A DNA stretch of 64,000 nucleotides, from the NCBI RefSeq assembly GCF_003732265.1, contig NZ_MOBK01000001.1, forward strand, positions 62,001-126,000. Reading direction: 5' to 3'. The stretch's first letter is position 1. Each line of letters opens with the position of its first letter. The DNA comes from Pseudomonas brassicacearum. Its GTDB lineage: Bacteria > Pseudomonadota > Gammaproteobacteria > Pseudomonadales > Pseudomonadaceae. Below are positions 9,349-17,802 of this stretch, piece by piece. The notes below the pieces were generated by a model. It was not told the DNA's origin. It saw only the letters and a program-made list of their open reading frames with translations, and did not search any database. The translations under genes were made by a program, and so were the position numbers.

Positions 9349-9726
9349 ATGAGTGAAGATGCGCAAGATGTAGTACTCATTGTCGAGGATGACCCCTCGA
9401 TTCTGATGGTGTTGTCCGCTTACTTGTCGGGTGAAGGTTACCGGGTGCTGCAAGCCGAAAACGGCGAGCAGGCCTTCGAAATTCTGGCGAGCAAGCCGCA
9501 CCTGGACATGATGATCACTGACTTCCGTCTGCCCGGCGGGATTTCCGGCGTGCAGATCGCCGAACCTGCCGTGAAATTGCGACCGGAACTCAAAGTGATT
9601 TTTATCAGCGGTTATGCGCAGGAAGTCCGCGAGACGGACAGCCCTATCACCAAAAGAGCGCCGATCCTGGACAAACCATTCGACCTGAATGAACTGCAAG
9701 AGCTCATGCAGCAAATGCTGTCCTGA
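9349..9726 (+). CDS. Single-domain response regulator
   Basis: A 125-residue stand-alone receiver with acidic VEDD, phospho-acceptor Asp58 in MITDFRLPGG, SGYAQE and Lys in DKPFD. It has no output domain. A TTG at 9328 is in frame, but the ATG at 9349 has AAAGG just upstream and leaves the normal short lead-in to beta 1. It lies 77 bases after the receiver-kinase and is probably the last gene of the signalling operon, a natural phosphate sink or output messenger. It converges with the KaiC-linked kinase at 9755 with only 28 bases between the stops; no clear terminator hairpin is visible there. Confidence 0.88.
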   Translation: MSEDAQDVVLIVEDDPSILMVLSAYLSGEGYRVLQAENGEQAFEILASKPHLDMMITDFRLPGGISGVQIAEPAVKLRPELKVIFISGYAQEVRETDSPITKRAPILDKPFDLNELQELMQQMLS

Positions 9727-9754
9727 GCTCGTTGCCATAGGTAATCAAGGCGCA

Positions 9755-11428
9755 TCAGATACTGATCATCTCCCGCACCTTTGCCGTCAGCAGGTCAAAG
9801 GTGAAGGGTTTGGTGATCATCTGCATGCCGGGGTCGAGGAAACCACCCCGCACGGCCGCGTGTTCGGCATAGCCGGTAATGAACAGCACTTTAAGGTCAG
9901 GTCGATACTGCCGACCGATTTCCGCCAGTTGCCGACCATTCATTCCCGGCAGCCCGACATCACTGATCAACAGATCGATCCGTTGCGCAGAATCCAGAAT
10001 CGGCACCGCGCTGTCGGCGTCACTGGCCTCCACGAAGGCATACCCCAACTCACTCAACACGGCACTCACCAGCACGCGAACCGCCGGATCGTCTTCGACA
10101 ATCAATACGGTTTCGCCGTCCTGGGCGTAAGGCGCCTGCTGGATGTCGAGCAGGTTTTCCTCGGCCAGGTCCCCGCCGCTGTAACGCGGCAAATACACAC
10201 TCACCGACGTACCGTGACCCACTTCGCTGTCGATCGTGACGTGACCGTGGGACTGCTTGCTGAACCCGTAAATCATCGACAACCCCAACCCGGTGCCCTG
10301 ACCAATCGGCTTGGTCGTAAAGAACGGGTCAAAGGCGCGGCTGATCGTGCTTTCGGGCATGCCGCAGCCAGTGTCGGTAACGCGCAGCACCACGTAATCA
10401 CCGGGTAGCAGATTGCCTTGGGCCGCAACGAACCCCGCGTCGAGTTTTTGATTGGACGTATTGACCACCAGCGTGCCGCCTTCGGGCATGGCATCGCGGG
10501 CGTTGAGCACGAGGTTGAGCAGGGCGCTTTCGAGTTGATTGGGGTCGGCCTCGGCCACCCACAAGTCATCGCTCAACTGCATGTCCAGATGAATACTTTC
10601 ATTGATGCTGCGTTGCAGCAGTTCGCCCATGGACACCACCAGTGTGTTCATTTCCACGGGTTTGGAATCCAGTGACTGACGGCGCGAGAATGCCAGCAGC
10701 CGGTGAGTCAGGCCGGCGGCGCGGTTGGCCGAGGTCACGCCCAGGTCGATCAAGCCGTCGAGGTCCTCGGTGCGTCCTCTCGCGAGGCGCCGTCGCAGCA
10801 ACTCAAGGCTGCCGATGATGCCGGTCAGCATGTTATTGAAGTCATGGGCGATGCCGCCGGTGAGTTGGCCGACCGCTTCCATCTTCTGGGATTGTCTGAG
10901 GGCTTCTTCGTTGTGGCGCAACTGTGCAGTGCGTTCCTCGACCTGTTGTTCGAGGGTTTCCAGGGTGTTTTGCAGGCGCAGTTCACTTTGGCTCAGATCG
11001 ATCAACCGGTCCCTGGCTTCATACTGTCGTCGACGGCCGCGCAATGCGGTGGTGACGAGGCTGATCAAGGTCACCGGGTGAAAAGGGCGCTCAAGGAACG
11101 TGACATTGCCTAATTGTGGACCGAGCCGCGACGCAGGGTTCTGCTCCGGACCACCATGGTGGGTCAGCAGGACGATCGGCAGATCGGACCAGGCCGGTTG
11201 CTGGTCGATCAGACCCCGCAGAGGGTCAAGATCACAGCCCATCAGGGCTTCTGAAGAAATCAGCAGCAGACCGGCACCTTTGACCAACTCGCCGCACAGC
11301 GCCACCAGATCACGGGTCACAATGCCCTCGAATCCCGCCTCGTTGAGCATCATCAGCGCAATCTGGCTGTCGCGTCCCAAGGGCGCGAGAATAATCGCGC
11401 GCTCGGACGTCGCCTCGACAATACTCAC
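9755..11428 (-). CDS. Hybrid histidine kinase with N-terminal pseudo-receiver, partner of KaiC homologue
   Basis: A 557-residue soluble protein. Residues 1-128 have the length and secondary-structure rhythm of a receiver but have lost its chemistry: beta 1 ends in APLGRD instead of an acidic pair, the phospho-Asp position reads LLLISSEAL, and the Lys is Arg in ERPF. A coiled coil (about 135-182) leads to HisKA with His195 ([11 protein letters not shown]), HATPase ([33 protein letters not shown]) and a complete C-terminal receiver with Asp490. Its ATG overlaps the stop of the KaiC homologue by 4 bases, so the two are co-translated. By analogy with the pseudo-receivers of KaiA and CikA, the N-terminus may read the state of KaiC; that is inference. 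Confidence 0.85.
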   Translation of the reverse strand: MSIVEATSERAIILAPLGRDSQIALMMLNEAGFEGIVTRDLVALCGELVKGAGLLLISSEALMGCDLDPLRGLIDQQPAWSDLPIVLLTHHGGPEQNPASRLGPQLGNVTFLERPFHPVTLISLVTTALRGRRRQYEARDRLIDLSQSELRLQNTLETLEQQVEERTAQLRHNEEALRQSQKMEAVGQLTGGIAHDFNNMLTGIIGSLELLRRRLARGRTEDLDGLIDLGVTSANRAAGLTHRLLAFSRRQSLDSKPVEMNTLVVSMGELLQRSINESIHLDMQLSDDLWVAEADPNQLESALLNLVLNARDAMPEGGTLVVNTSNQKLDAGFVAAQGNLLPGDYVVLRVTDTGCGMPESTISRAFDPFFTTKPIGQGTGLGLSMIYGFSKQSHGHVTIDSEVGHGTSVSVYLPRYSGGDLAEENLLDIQQAPYAQDGETVLIVEDDPAVRVLVSAVLSELGYAFVEASDADSAVPILDSAQRIDLLISDVGLPGMNGRQLAEIGRQYRPDLKVLFITGYAEHAAVRGGFLDPGMQMITKPFTFDLLTAKVREMISI

Positions 11429-12942
11429 CGGACATCGTCCTTGAGCAGCGGCTGGCTGGCGCCCAGATAGGTCGGCACGCCGCGCAATACACCCTGGAAC
11501 GCATCCAAAGGCTCACCAATCGTCATGCCCTGGCTACCGATGCGGTATTCGCGAATGGTCGATTCGTGGCTGCCGGTACGTTTCTTGATGATCGATATCG
11601 CCCGGCGAACCTTGCCCAGGGCTTCGAAGTAACGCAACAGAATCACCGTGTCAGCCAGGTACGTGATATCGACCGGCGCTTGCATGTCACCGACCAGTCC
11701 ATGCTGAGCGACTGTCATGAACGTCGCAGCGCCTCGGCGATTGAGGTACAGCAGCAACTCGTGCATGTGCAGCACCAGCGCGTTTTCCTCAGGCATCGCG
11801 GCCTGATAGCCGTTAATGCTGTCGATCACCACGGTTTTGATTTGACGCTCATCGACACAGCGGCGCACGCGGTGAGAGAACTCGCCAGGGGACAATTCGG
11901 CGGCGTCGACTTGCTCGATCAGCAGGTTGCCGGTGTCTTGCAGGGCCTGCAGGTCGATGCCCATGTTTTTCATGCGCTCGAACAGCAGCCCCAGCTCTTC
12001 GTCGAAGATGAACAATGCTGCTTTTTCGCCACGGGCCACGGCGGCAGCGGCGAAGATCATCGAGATCAGAGATTTACCGGTACCGGCCGGACCCAGAATC
12101 AGCGTGCTGGAACCTGTCTCGATACCGCCGCCGAGCAGGGCGTCCATTTCCCTGATGCTGCTGGTCAACTGTTGGCGGATATAGCCACCGCGGTGTTCGG
12201 CCGCGACCAGACGCGGGAATACGTGCACGCCGTCGCCCATGATGGTGAAGTCATGAAAGCCGCCGCGATACTTCTGGCCGCGGTACTTCACCACGCGGAT
12301 GCGACGGCGTTCGGCGCCATAGTTCGGCGTCAGTTCTTCGAGGCGAATCACACCATGCGCGACGCTGTGTACGGTTTTATCGAGGGATTCGGTGGTCAGG
12401 TCATCCAGCAACAGCACGGTGGCGTCGTAACGCACAAAGTAGTGTTTGATCGCCAGGATCTGCCGGCGATAACGCAATGAACTCTGGGCCAACAGGCGGA
12501 TTTCGGACAGGCTGTCGAGTACCACACGCGTCGGTTTGACCCGCTCGACCACTTCAAAAATCTGCTTGGTGGCTTCACCCAGTTCCAGGTCCGAGGAGTA
12601 CAGCAGGCTTTGCTGGTGCTCGGCGTTGAGCAGGCTTTCTGGCGGGGTCAGCTCGAAGATGTGGATGTTCTTATCCAGCTCCCAGCCGTGGGACAGCGCG
12701 CCTTGACGCAGCTCACGTTCGGTTTCTGACAGAGTGATGTACAACGAGCGTTCGCCGGCTCGAGCGCCGGCCAACAGGAAATGCAAAGCAACGGTGGTTT
12801 TGCCGGTACCGGGTTCGCCCTCCAGCAAAAATACATGTCCACGAGACAAGCCTCCGGCCAGGATGTCATCCAGACCTTCGATGCCGGTGGCGGCTTTTGC
12901 ACTGAACAGCTCGGTTGATGTAGACAAGAAAAACCCTCTCAT
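11425..12942 (-). CDS. KaiC-family double-domain RecA-like ATPase
   Basis: A 505-residue protein with two KaiC domains. Walker A motifs are GEPGTGKT (42-49) and GPAGTGKS (284-291). Glutamates like the KaiC catalytic pair remain partly: SE at 72-73 in the first domain and DE at 314-315 in the second. By eye, the cyanobacterial phosphosite pair Ser431-Thr432 aligns with Thr427-Tyr428 just before DTVILLRYFE. No kaiA or kaiB is nearby; instead the gene overlaps a pseudo-receiver hybrid kinase. KaiC homologues outside cyanobacteria are linked to stress adaptation, and they may act as hexameric ATPase scaffolds for kinases. Family very clear, role inferred. The start is the ATG at 12942; the ribosome site is weak. 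Confidence 0.88.
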   Translation of the reverse strand: MRGFFLSTSTELFSAKAATGIEGLDDILAGGLSRGHVFLLEGEPGTGKTTVALHFLLAGARAGERSLYITLSETERELRQGALSHGWELDKNIHIFELTPPESLLNAEHQQSLLYSSDLELGEATKQIFEVVERVKPTRVVLDSLSEIRLLAQSSLRYRRQILAIKHYFVRYDATVLLLDDLTTESLDKTVHSVAHGVIRLEELTPNYGAERRRIRVVKYRGQKYRGGFHDFTIMGDGVHVFPRLVAAEHRGGYIRQQLTSSIREMDALLGGGIETGSSTLILGPAGTGKSLISMIFAAAAVARGEKAALFIFDEELGLLFERMKNMGIDLQALQDTGNLLIEQVDAAELSPGEFSHRVRRCVDERQIKTVVIDSINGYQAAMPEENALVLHMHELLLYLNRRGAATFMTVAQHGLVGDMQAPVDITYLADTVILLRYFEALGKVRRAISIIKKRTGSHESTIREYRIGSQGMTIGEPLDAFQGVLRGVPTYLGASQPLLKDDVR

Positions 12943-13059
12943 GACCAGGGGAAGCGAGGCAGCAGGCTTGAGGTGCCTGTTGGGACTGCCTGTTCTCTTG
13001 ACCTTTGGCCGTGACGAGGGTTCCCACTATTTGCGGGGCAGCTGCTACAGAGGGGAGTG

Positions 13060-14115
13060 TTACAAACCTTGCTGCAATGCGGGGTCATCCGGGTTGAGCT
13101 GTTCCAGCTGCGCCAACAGGATCTGCACGTTCTGCAACTGGCCGCTTTCTTTCCAGTAATTGATCAGCAGTACGCGCGCCTTGCGGTCGGATGGGTGGCG
13201 CTGGACGATCTCTTGCAACTGCTTCTGCGCGGCTTCCAGCTCCTGCTCAAGGTGCAAGGTGGTTGCCAGGTCATAGCGATAATCCTTGTTGTCGGGCTCC
13301 AGCTCCACGGCTTTGGAAAGGCCGAGCACGGCAAACTCACTTTGTCCGTGGTGCAGCAACCAGAGCCCGAGGGCATGTTGCAGGTAGGCCGAGTCGGGTT
13401 GCGCTTTCAGCTGTTTGGCCAGCAACTGGCGTGCGGCATCGCTTTGACCTTGCCGGTCGAGCACATCGATTTGCATCACCAGCGCCGGCAGGTTGCCGGG
13501 GTCTAGCTGTAGTGTGCGGTCCAGCGCTTCTTGTGCCTCTTTCAATTCGGCGTTGTGCAAGTGCAGGCGCGCCAATTGGTATTGGTTTTGCGCGCTCGGC
13601 GGCTGACTTTTCAGGGCCAGTTCCCAGGCATCGATGGCTTGCTCCAGCGGCGCGAAATATAAGCCCAAGTCATCCGGCGACAATCCCAGCAGTGCATTGA
13701 CGGCGGCAAATCGTACGCTTTCTACGCTGTCATCGAGCAATGGGCCGATCAACAGGCTGCGTTGCCCAGAGGCCACCAGGCCGCTGATGCTCTTGATCGC
13801 GGCGATTCGTACGTTTTCATCAGGATGTTGCAGGTCCGCATCCGCCAGTTTCAGGGCCTGCGGGCTTGGGTAGTTGGGGAGTTCGGCATGCAGCCAGATG
13901 CGCCGCTTGGGGGACAGGTCAGGGCGAGCCAATTGCTGGTACAGCACCCGTGCGGCACCCGGCTGACCGGAGCGTGCCTGGGTCAACGCTTCGCTGTAAC
14001 CGCGTTTGATCGCTTCGGGCACTTCAGGCGTTGTGCTGCGCAGGAACAACCAGGCAATAACGATGGCAAACAGTACACAGAGACTGATGAGCAAGTAGCG
14101 GCGGGACTGGGGCAT
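13060..14115 (-). CDS. Membrane-anchored TPR-repeat protein
   Basis: A 351-residue protein with one N-terminal membrane helix (about 7-27, LLISLCVLFAIVIAWLFL) and a large soluble part, presumably periplasmic. The middle (about 75-140) has HEAT-like pairs (VRIAAIKSISGLV, VRFAAVNALLGL); the C-terminal half carries several TPR units (for example AQEALDRTLQLDPGNLPAL, then FAVLGLSKAVELEPDN). Such proteins scaffold envelope complexes; it recalls the TPR parts of cytochrome c maturation proteins, but no ccm genes are near. It stands alone, 117 bases beyond the KaiC start on the same strand and divergent from the efflux operon. Function unknown. Confidence 0.75.
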   Translation of the reverse strand: MPQSRRYLLISLCVLFAIVIAWLFLRSTTPEVPEAIKRGYSEALTQARSGQPGAARVLYQQLARPDLSPKRRIWLHAELPNYPSPQALKLADADLQHPDENVRIAAIKSISGLVASGQRSLLIGPLLDDSVESVRFAAVNALLGLSPDDLGLYFAPLEQAIDAWELALKSQPPSAQNQYQLARLHLHNAELKEAQEALDRTLQLDPGNLPALVMQIDVLDRQGQSDAARQLLAKQLKAQPDSAYLQHALGLWLLHHGQSEFAVLGLSKAVELEPDNKDYRYDLATTLHLEQELEAAQKQLQEIVQRHPSDRKARVLLINYWKESGQLQNVQILLAQLEQLNPDDPALQQGL

Positions 14116-14197
14116 GCAGGAATCCGGGGGCTGGCAAGCTTTTGCAAAGGTCGTCAGCTTCGGTCAGGTGGGGCTGTGAGTCAAATCCCGAGGTGGC

Positions 14198-14238
14198 TCA
14201 ATGTCGACGATTTTGCCTACGGGCTCCGTCGACATTGA
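14198..14238. promoter_or_regulatory. Perfect 12-bp inverted repeat between divergent genes
   Basis: TCAATGTCGACG at 14198-14209 is repeated as its exact reverse complement at 14227-14238, with a 17-base spacer. It lies about 83 bases from the TPR gene start and about 62 bases before the efflux permease start. Each arm contains the palindrome GTCGAC, with centres 25 bp apart. No T-run follows on either strand, so a terminator is unlikely; an operator for a dimeric or tetrameric repressor is the best guess. Confidence 0.5.
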
Positions 14239-14299
14239 AACCTGTCGGGGCCTTGAAGCAGTGACTACGCTTGCTGGATACGAACCGAAGAGTGCTCCC

Positions 14300-16435
14300 A
14301 TGCAACCGCTGCTTCAATACTTCAAGGCAATCCTCAACCCCGGGCCCGGGGTACTGCTGTTTGCCTTGAGAACCATTGTGGCCGGGCTGCTGACACTGTA
14401 CCTGGCCTTCCTGTTCGACCTCGATCAACCCAAGTGGTCGATCATGGCGGTGGTCATCGTCAGCCAGCCATTAGGAGGCATGGCACTGGCGCGCAGTCTC
14501 GGTCAGGTCATCGGCACCACCCTGGGCGCGGTCGCAGCGGTCGTGATCATGGCGATATTCCCCCAGGCGCCACTGCCTTTCATCATTACTTTGGCGTTGT
14601 GGCTGGCGCTGTGCACCGCCGGTGGCACACTGTTGCGCTACACCAGTTCCCAAGCCTTTGTGCTCAGTGGTTACACGGCAGTGGTGGTGGCGCTGTTGGC
14701 CGTGCCTGATCAGGACGGCACCTTCCTGCTGGCGGTGACGCGCTTGACCGAGACGCTGCTGGCGGTGGCGTGTGTCTGCGTCGTCAGCCTGCTGACCGCA
14801 CGCCCCGAGACCGTGGCCCGGAGCTACTTCGCCAAGATCGATCAGGTGATCAAGTTGCTGGCGACTCACGCCGCGGCGGTCATTCGAACCGAAGAGAGCG
14901 AAGCCGATTTTCATCGCAGGCAAATGCAGTTGCTAGGCGAAATCAGCGTCCTTGAAGGATTGCGCCGGCACCTTTACTACGATGCCCCCCGATTGCGCAG
15001 CGCCGATGGCCTGGTGCAGCTGCTGGGAAACCAATTGGTGTTGCTGACCTCCCGGTTGACGGCGCTGCGCCACCAGCGTGAGTTGCTGGCCGAGCGCTGG
15101 GAGGGTGAATTGCCCCTGGAAATACAGCATTTACGCGCCGAAGAACTCACGTTTCTTGATGAACTGGCCGAAAAGGGCCGCTCGCTATCGGCCGATGCTC
15201 GTCATCATTTTTCGGCGTTGCAACAACGCTTTGATGATCAGGCTTACAAGGCAGAACAACTGACCGAAACAATGCCGGCCACATTGCGCTCGCTGGCGTG
15301 GGCCCTGCGCTGGGAGCAGGCGCGGTTGTTACAGCAACTGGAACAGATTCTGGAGCTGAGCGACGCCATTCAGGAGGAACGCCAGGCCAGCTGCGTCTAC
15401 CGGGGACAGGCGAATCCGCTGCATCTGGATTTCACCCTGGCGGGGATGAACGCCATTCGAGCCTTTATTGCATTACTGGTGGCCGGACTGATCTGGATCG
15501 AGACCGGCTGGGACGGAGCGCGGGGCGGGATGGTGCTGGTCGGGATACTTTGTTCGCTGATGGCAACGTTCCCCAGACCGCTGTTGGCGGCGCAAAGCTA
15601 TGCAAGAGGGCTATTCCTGGCGTTGATTGTGTCGGCGCTTTACCAATTCATGCTGGTGCCGATGATCAGTGATTTCGAGCTGATGGCCTTGCTGTTGGCG
15701 CCGTTGCTGTATGCGGTCGCGGTAGGTCTCTCCGCGCCGGCGACCACCGGGACGGGCATCGGTCTTGGGTTGTCGACCTTTCTCTTGCTGGGGCCGCAAA
15801 ATGTGGGGATCGGCCAGAACAGTGCGAGTCAGTGGTTCGAGTTTGCCGGAGCCTATGTCAGCGCAACGGTCCTGGCATTGAGCGTCTTCGCCTTGATCTT
15901 CCCGTTCAGGCCTGTTCTGCGGATTCGCCGGCTGTTCAAGGAAAACGCAGAGCAGGTCTACACCTTGATGAAGACGCCGGCCACCGATGCACAGCAATTT
16001 GCCTTCGAAAGCCGCATGGTCGATCGACTGACCATGATGCTGGGGCTATTACCTGCGACCAGCGATAAGCAGTCTCGCGAACTGTTTCAGGTCAGCCTCG
16101 GGTGCATGGCTCTGGGTGTTGCGTTGAACCAGCTCAGGCAACAGGGGCAGGGCAATACCTTGTTGAGTTCGCAGCAACAGCAACGGTTGTTGGCTGCGGT
16201 CCGCGATTGCGCAAGATGGGTGGCCGGGCGGTCCGGGACTGACTCCGATCGGCTGCTGGGGGAATTGCGCGTCCTTGGCGACGAGCTGGACGACCTGCAT
16301 CTGATGGTTCACGAGCACCTGTGGTCGGTGTTCCGAATGCGCGTGGCGCTGCTGATCGTGGAGTCGTTCGTGCGGCGATATCGCGAGTACTTTCAACCCG
16401 TAGTCGCAGAAGGAGTGCCAGCCCTTGCCCATTGA
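14300..16435 (+). CDS. FUSC/AaeB-family inner-membrane efflux permease
   Basis: A 711-residue transporter of the aromatic acid exporter/FUSC family, which expels aromatic carboxylic acids or other toxic organics. It shows the typical two-part build: an N-terminal block of membrane helices (LLFALRTIVAGLLTLYLAF onward, to about residue 170), a long soluble middle (about 180-390), then a second helix block (AFIALLVAGLIWIETGWDGARGG onward, to about 540) and a cytoplasmic tail. The ATG at 14300 is chosen because the helix block then begins at the usual distance; an in-frame ATG at 14201 lies inside the inverted repeat. It is the first gene of a three-gene operon with a DUF1656 protein and an HlyD-type adaptor, the order of aaeB-aaeX-aaeA-like systems. 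The substrate is not readable from sequence. Confidence 0.85.
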   Translation: MQPLLQYFKAILNPGPGVLLFALRTIVAGLLTLYLAFLFDLDQPKWSIMAVVIVSQPLGGMALARSLGQVIGTTLGAVAAVVIMAIFPQAPLPFIITLALWLALCTAGGTLLRYTSSQAFVLSGYTAVVVALLAVPDQDGTFLLAVTRLTETLLAVACVCVVSLLTARPETVARSYFAKIDQVIKLLATHAAAVIRTEESEADFHRRQMQLLGEISVLEGLRRHLYYDAPRLRSADGLVQLLGNQLVLLTSRLTALRHQRELLAERWEGELPLEIQHLRAEELTFLDELAEKGRSLSADARHHFSALQQRFDDQAYKAEQLTETMPATLRSLAWALRWEQARLLQQLEQILELSDAIQEERQASCVYRGQANPLHLDFTLAGMNAIRAFIALLVAGLIWIETGWDGARGGMVLVGILCSLMATFPRPLLAAQSYARGLFLALIVSALYQFMLVPMISDFELMALLLAPLLYAVAVGLSAPATTGTGIGLGLSTFLLLGPQNVGIGQNSASQWFEFAGAYVSATVLALSVFALIFPFRPVLRIRRLFKENAEQVYTLMKTPATDAQQFAFESRMVDRLTMMLGLLPATSDKQSRELFQVSLGCMALGVALNQLRQQGQGNTLLSSQQQQRLLAAVRDCARWVAGRSGTDSDRLLGELRVLGDELDDLHLMVHEHLWSVFRMRVALLIVESFVRRYREYFQPVVAEGVPALAH

Positions 16436-16625
16436 TTTTGAACTGGGTGGCGTGTACTTGCCGCCCATCGCCCAGGCGCTGTTATTGGCGTTGCCGATTT
16501 TTCTGGCGCTGGACTGGGGGTTGCGCCGCCTCGGTGTGCTGCGTTTCGTCTGGCATGAAGCTTTATTCGAGGGCGCGTTGTATGCCTGCGTGTGCGCAAC
16601 GCTGATTCTGGTAATGGGAGCCTGA
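16425..16625 (+). CDS. DUF1656/AaeX-like small membrane protein
   Basis: A 66-residue protein with two membrane helices (about 12-30 and 45-63) and the start PIDFELGGVYLPP that marks this family. It begins with TTG at 16425, with AGGAG at 16411-16415 nine bases before it, and overlaps the permease stop by 11 bases, so it is translationally coupled. Such small proteins sit between the permease and the adaptor genes in Aae-type efflux operons; their exact role in the pump is not known. Confidence 0.82.
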   Translation: MPIDFELGGVYLPPIAQALLLALPIFLALDWGLRRLGVLRFVWHEALFEGALYACVCATLILVMGA

Positions 16626-16629
16626 TGCC

Positions 16630-17595
16630 TTGAAGAAATTCCTTCCCCGACTCGCCACACTGATCGTTGTACTGCTGGCTTTCATTCTTGGCTGGTTTGC
16701 CTGGGAGCATTACACACGTGCCCCCTGGACCCGGGATGCACGGGTTCGCGCTGACGTGGTGACGCTGTCTGCCGATGTCTCGGGGCGCATCGTCAAGCTG
16801 AGCGTTCAAGACAACCAGCATGTTGAAAAAGGCCAGTTGCTGCTGGAAATCGACCCGGCTCGCTACACCCTGGCAGTGGAGCATTCCAAACGCTCGGTGG
16901 AAGTGGCGAAAGCTTCACTGGGGCAATCACAGGCGGCAATTGTGGCCAGCGAAGCGTTACTCAAGCAGCGGCAGAGCGAAGAACGACGCCGACGCACGTT
17001 GAAGGAACGCTCGGCCGTCTCTGGCGAAGAGTGGGAAAAAGCCAGCACGGACGTGTCCGTGGCAGAAGCCGATCTACTGCGTAACCAGGCCATCCTGGTG
17101 CTGGCCCAGGCCAATGTGCAACTGGCCATCGCGGCATTGACCCAGTCCGAACTGGACTTGCAGCGCACTCGGGTTGAATCGCCCGTCACCGGTTTTGTCA
17201 CCAACCTGCTGACCCGTCAGGGCGACTATGCCTCCGCTGGCAGCCCGTTGTTGGCACTGGTGGACAGCGATTCGTTTTATGTCAGCGGTTACTTCGAAGA
17301 GACCAAGCTGCCGCGAATCTCAGAGGGCGACCGGGTCGATATCCAGTTAATGAGTGGCGAATCCTTTGGCGGCACCGTGCAAAGCATCGCTTTCGCCATC
17401 GCCGACCGTGAAAACCTGCCGGGCGGACGCTTGCTGGCCAACATCAACCCCAGCTACACCTGGGTCAAACTGGCGCAACGGGTGCCGGTACGGATAAAGA
17501 TTGATGATGACTATGCCGGCAAAAACCTCCTGCGCGCCGGAACAACAGCGACCGTAACCGTCCGCGAAAACCGCAACGATAAGGAAGCCCACTAA
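16630..17595 (+). CDS. HlyD/AaeA-type periplasmic adaptor subunit
   Basis: A 321-residue membrane fusion protein with one N-terminal helix (about 6-24), then the split lipoyl domain (VTLSADVSGRIVKLSVQDN and the later RVESPVTGFVTN), an alpha-helical hairpin between them (about 85-175) and a beta-barrel domain (SGYFEETKLPRISEGDRV). It should link the FUSC permease to an outer-membrane channel. It starts with TTG at 16630, 4 bases after the upstream stop; the only nearby ATG is out of frame. No TolC gene belongs to this operon; the oprN gene nearby is on the other strand and belongs to a different pump. Confidence 0.85.
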   Translation: MKKFLPRLATLIVVLLAFILGWFAWEHYTRAPWTRDARVRADVVTLSADVSGRIVKLSVQDNQHVEKGQLLLEIDPARYTLAVEHSKRSVEVAKASLGQSQAAIVASEALLKQRQSEERRRRTLKERSAVSGEEWEKASTDVSVAEADLLRNQAILVLAQANVQLAIAALTQSELDLQRTRVESPVTGFVTNLLTRQGDYASAGSPLLALVDSDSFYVSGYFEETKLPRISEGDRVDIQLMSGESFGGTVQSIAFAIADRENLPGGRLLANINPSYTWVKLAQRVPVRIKIDDDYAGKNLLRAGTTATVTVRENRNDKEAH

Positions 17596-17600
17596 CCCAT

Positions 17601-17688
17601 GTGGGAGCGAGCCTGCTCGCGAAAGCAGAGTATCAGACGACATTGATGTTGAATTTGCCGTCCTCTTCGCGAGCAGGCTCGCTCCCAC
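17601..17688. repeat. REPIN, family A (inverted pair of REP elements)
   Basis: Two 23-base copies, GTGGGAGCGAGCCTGCTCGC followed by GAA at 17601-17623 and its exact reverse complement at 17666-17688. This is the most common fluorescens-group REP. It fills the gap between the convergent efflux adaptor and oprN genes. Confidence 0.85.
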
Positions 17689-17722
17689 AGTGGGGCGTGG
17701 TGGTTTCAAGAATCAGCAGACG

Positions 17723-17756
17723 AAAAAAAGCCCCGCGACCGAATGAGACGCGGGGC
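17723..17756 (-). terminator. Intrinsic terminator of mexEF-oprN (distal)
   Basis: Stem GCCCCGCG/CGCGGGGC (17730-17737 with 17749-17756), loop of 11 bases, followed on the minus strand by seven T (17729-17723). It lies downstream of the oprN stop. Confidence 0.82.
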
Positions 17757-17757
17757 C

Positions 17758-17786
17758 AAAAATTTGGTTGGTTGCGACCAACCAAA
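17758..17786 (-). terminator. Second, proximal terminator hairpin after oprN
   Basis: A perfect 10-base stem (TTTGGTTGGT at 17763-17772 with its complement at 17777-17786) and a 4-base loop, followed on the minus strand by five T. It lies 17 bases after the oprN stop and directly before the GC-rich terminator, so the efflux operon ends in two terminators in tandem. Confidence 0.65.
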
Positions 17787-17802
17787 GGAGCTCTTTAACA
17801 AC

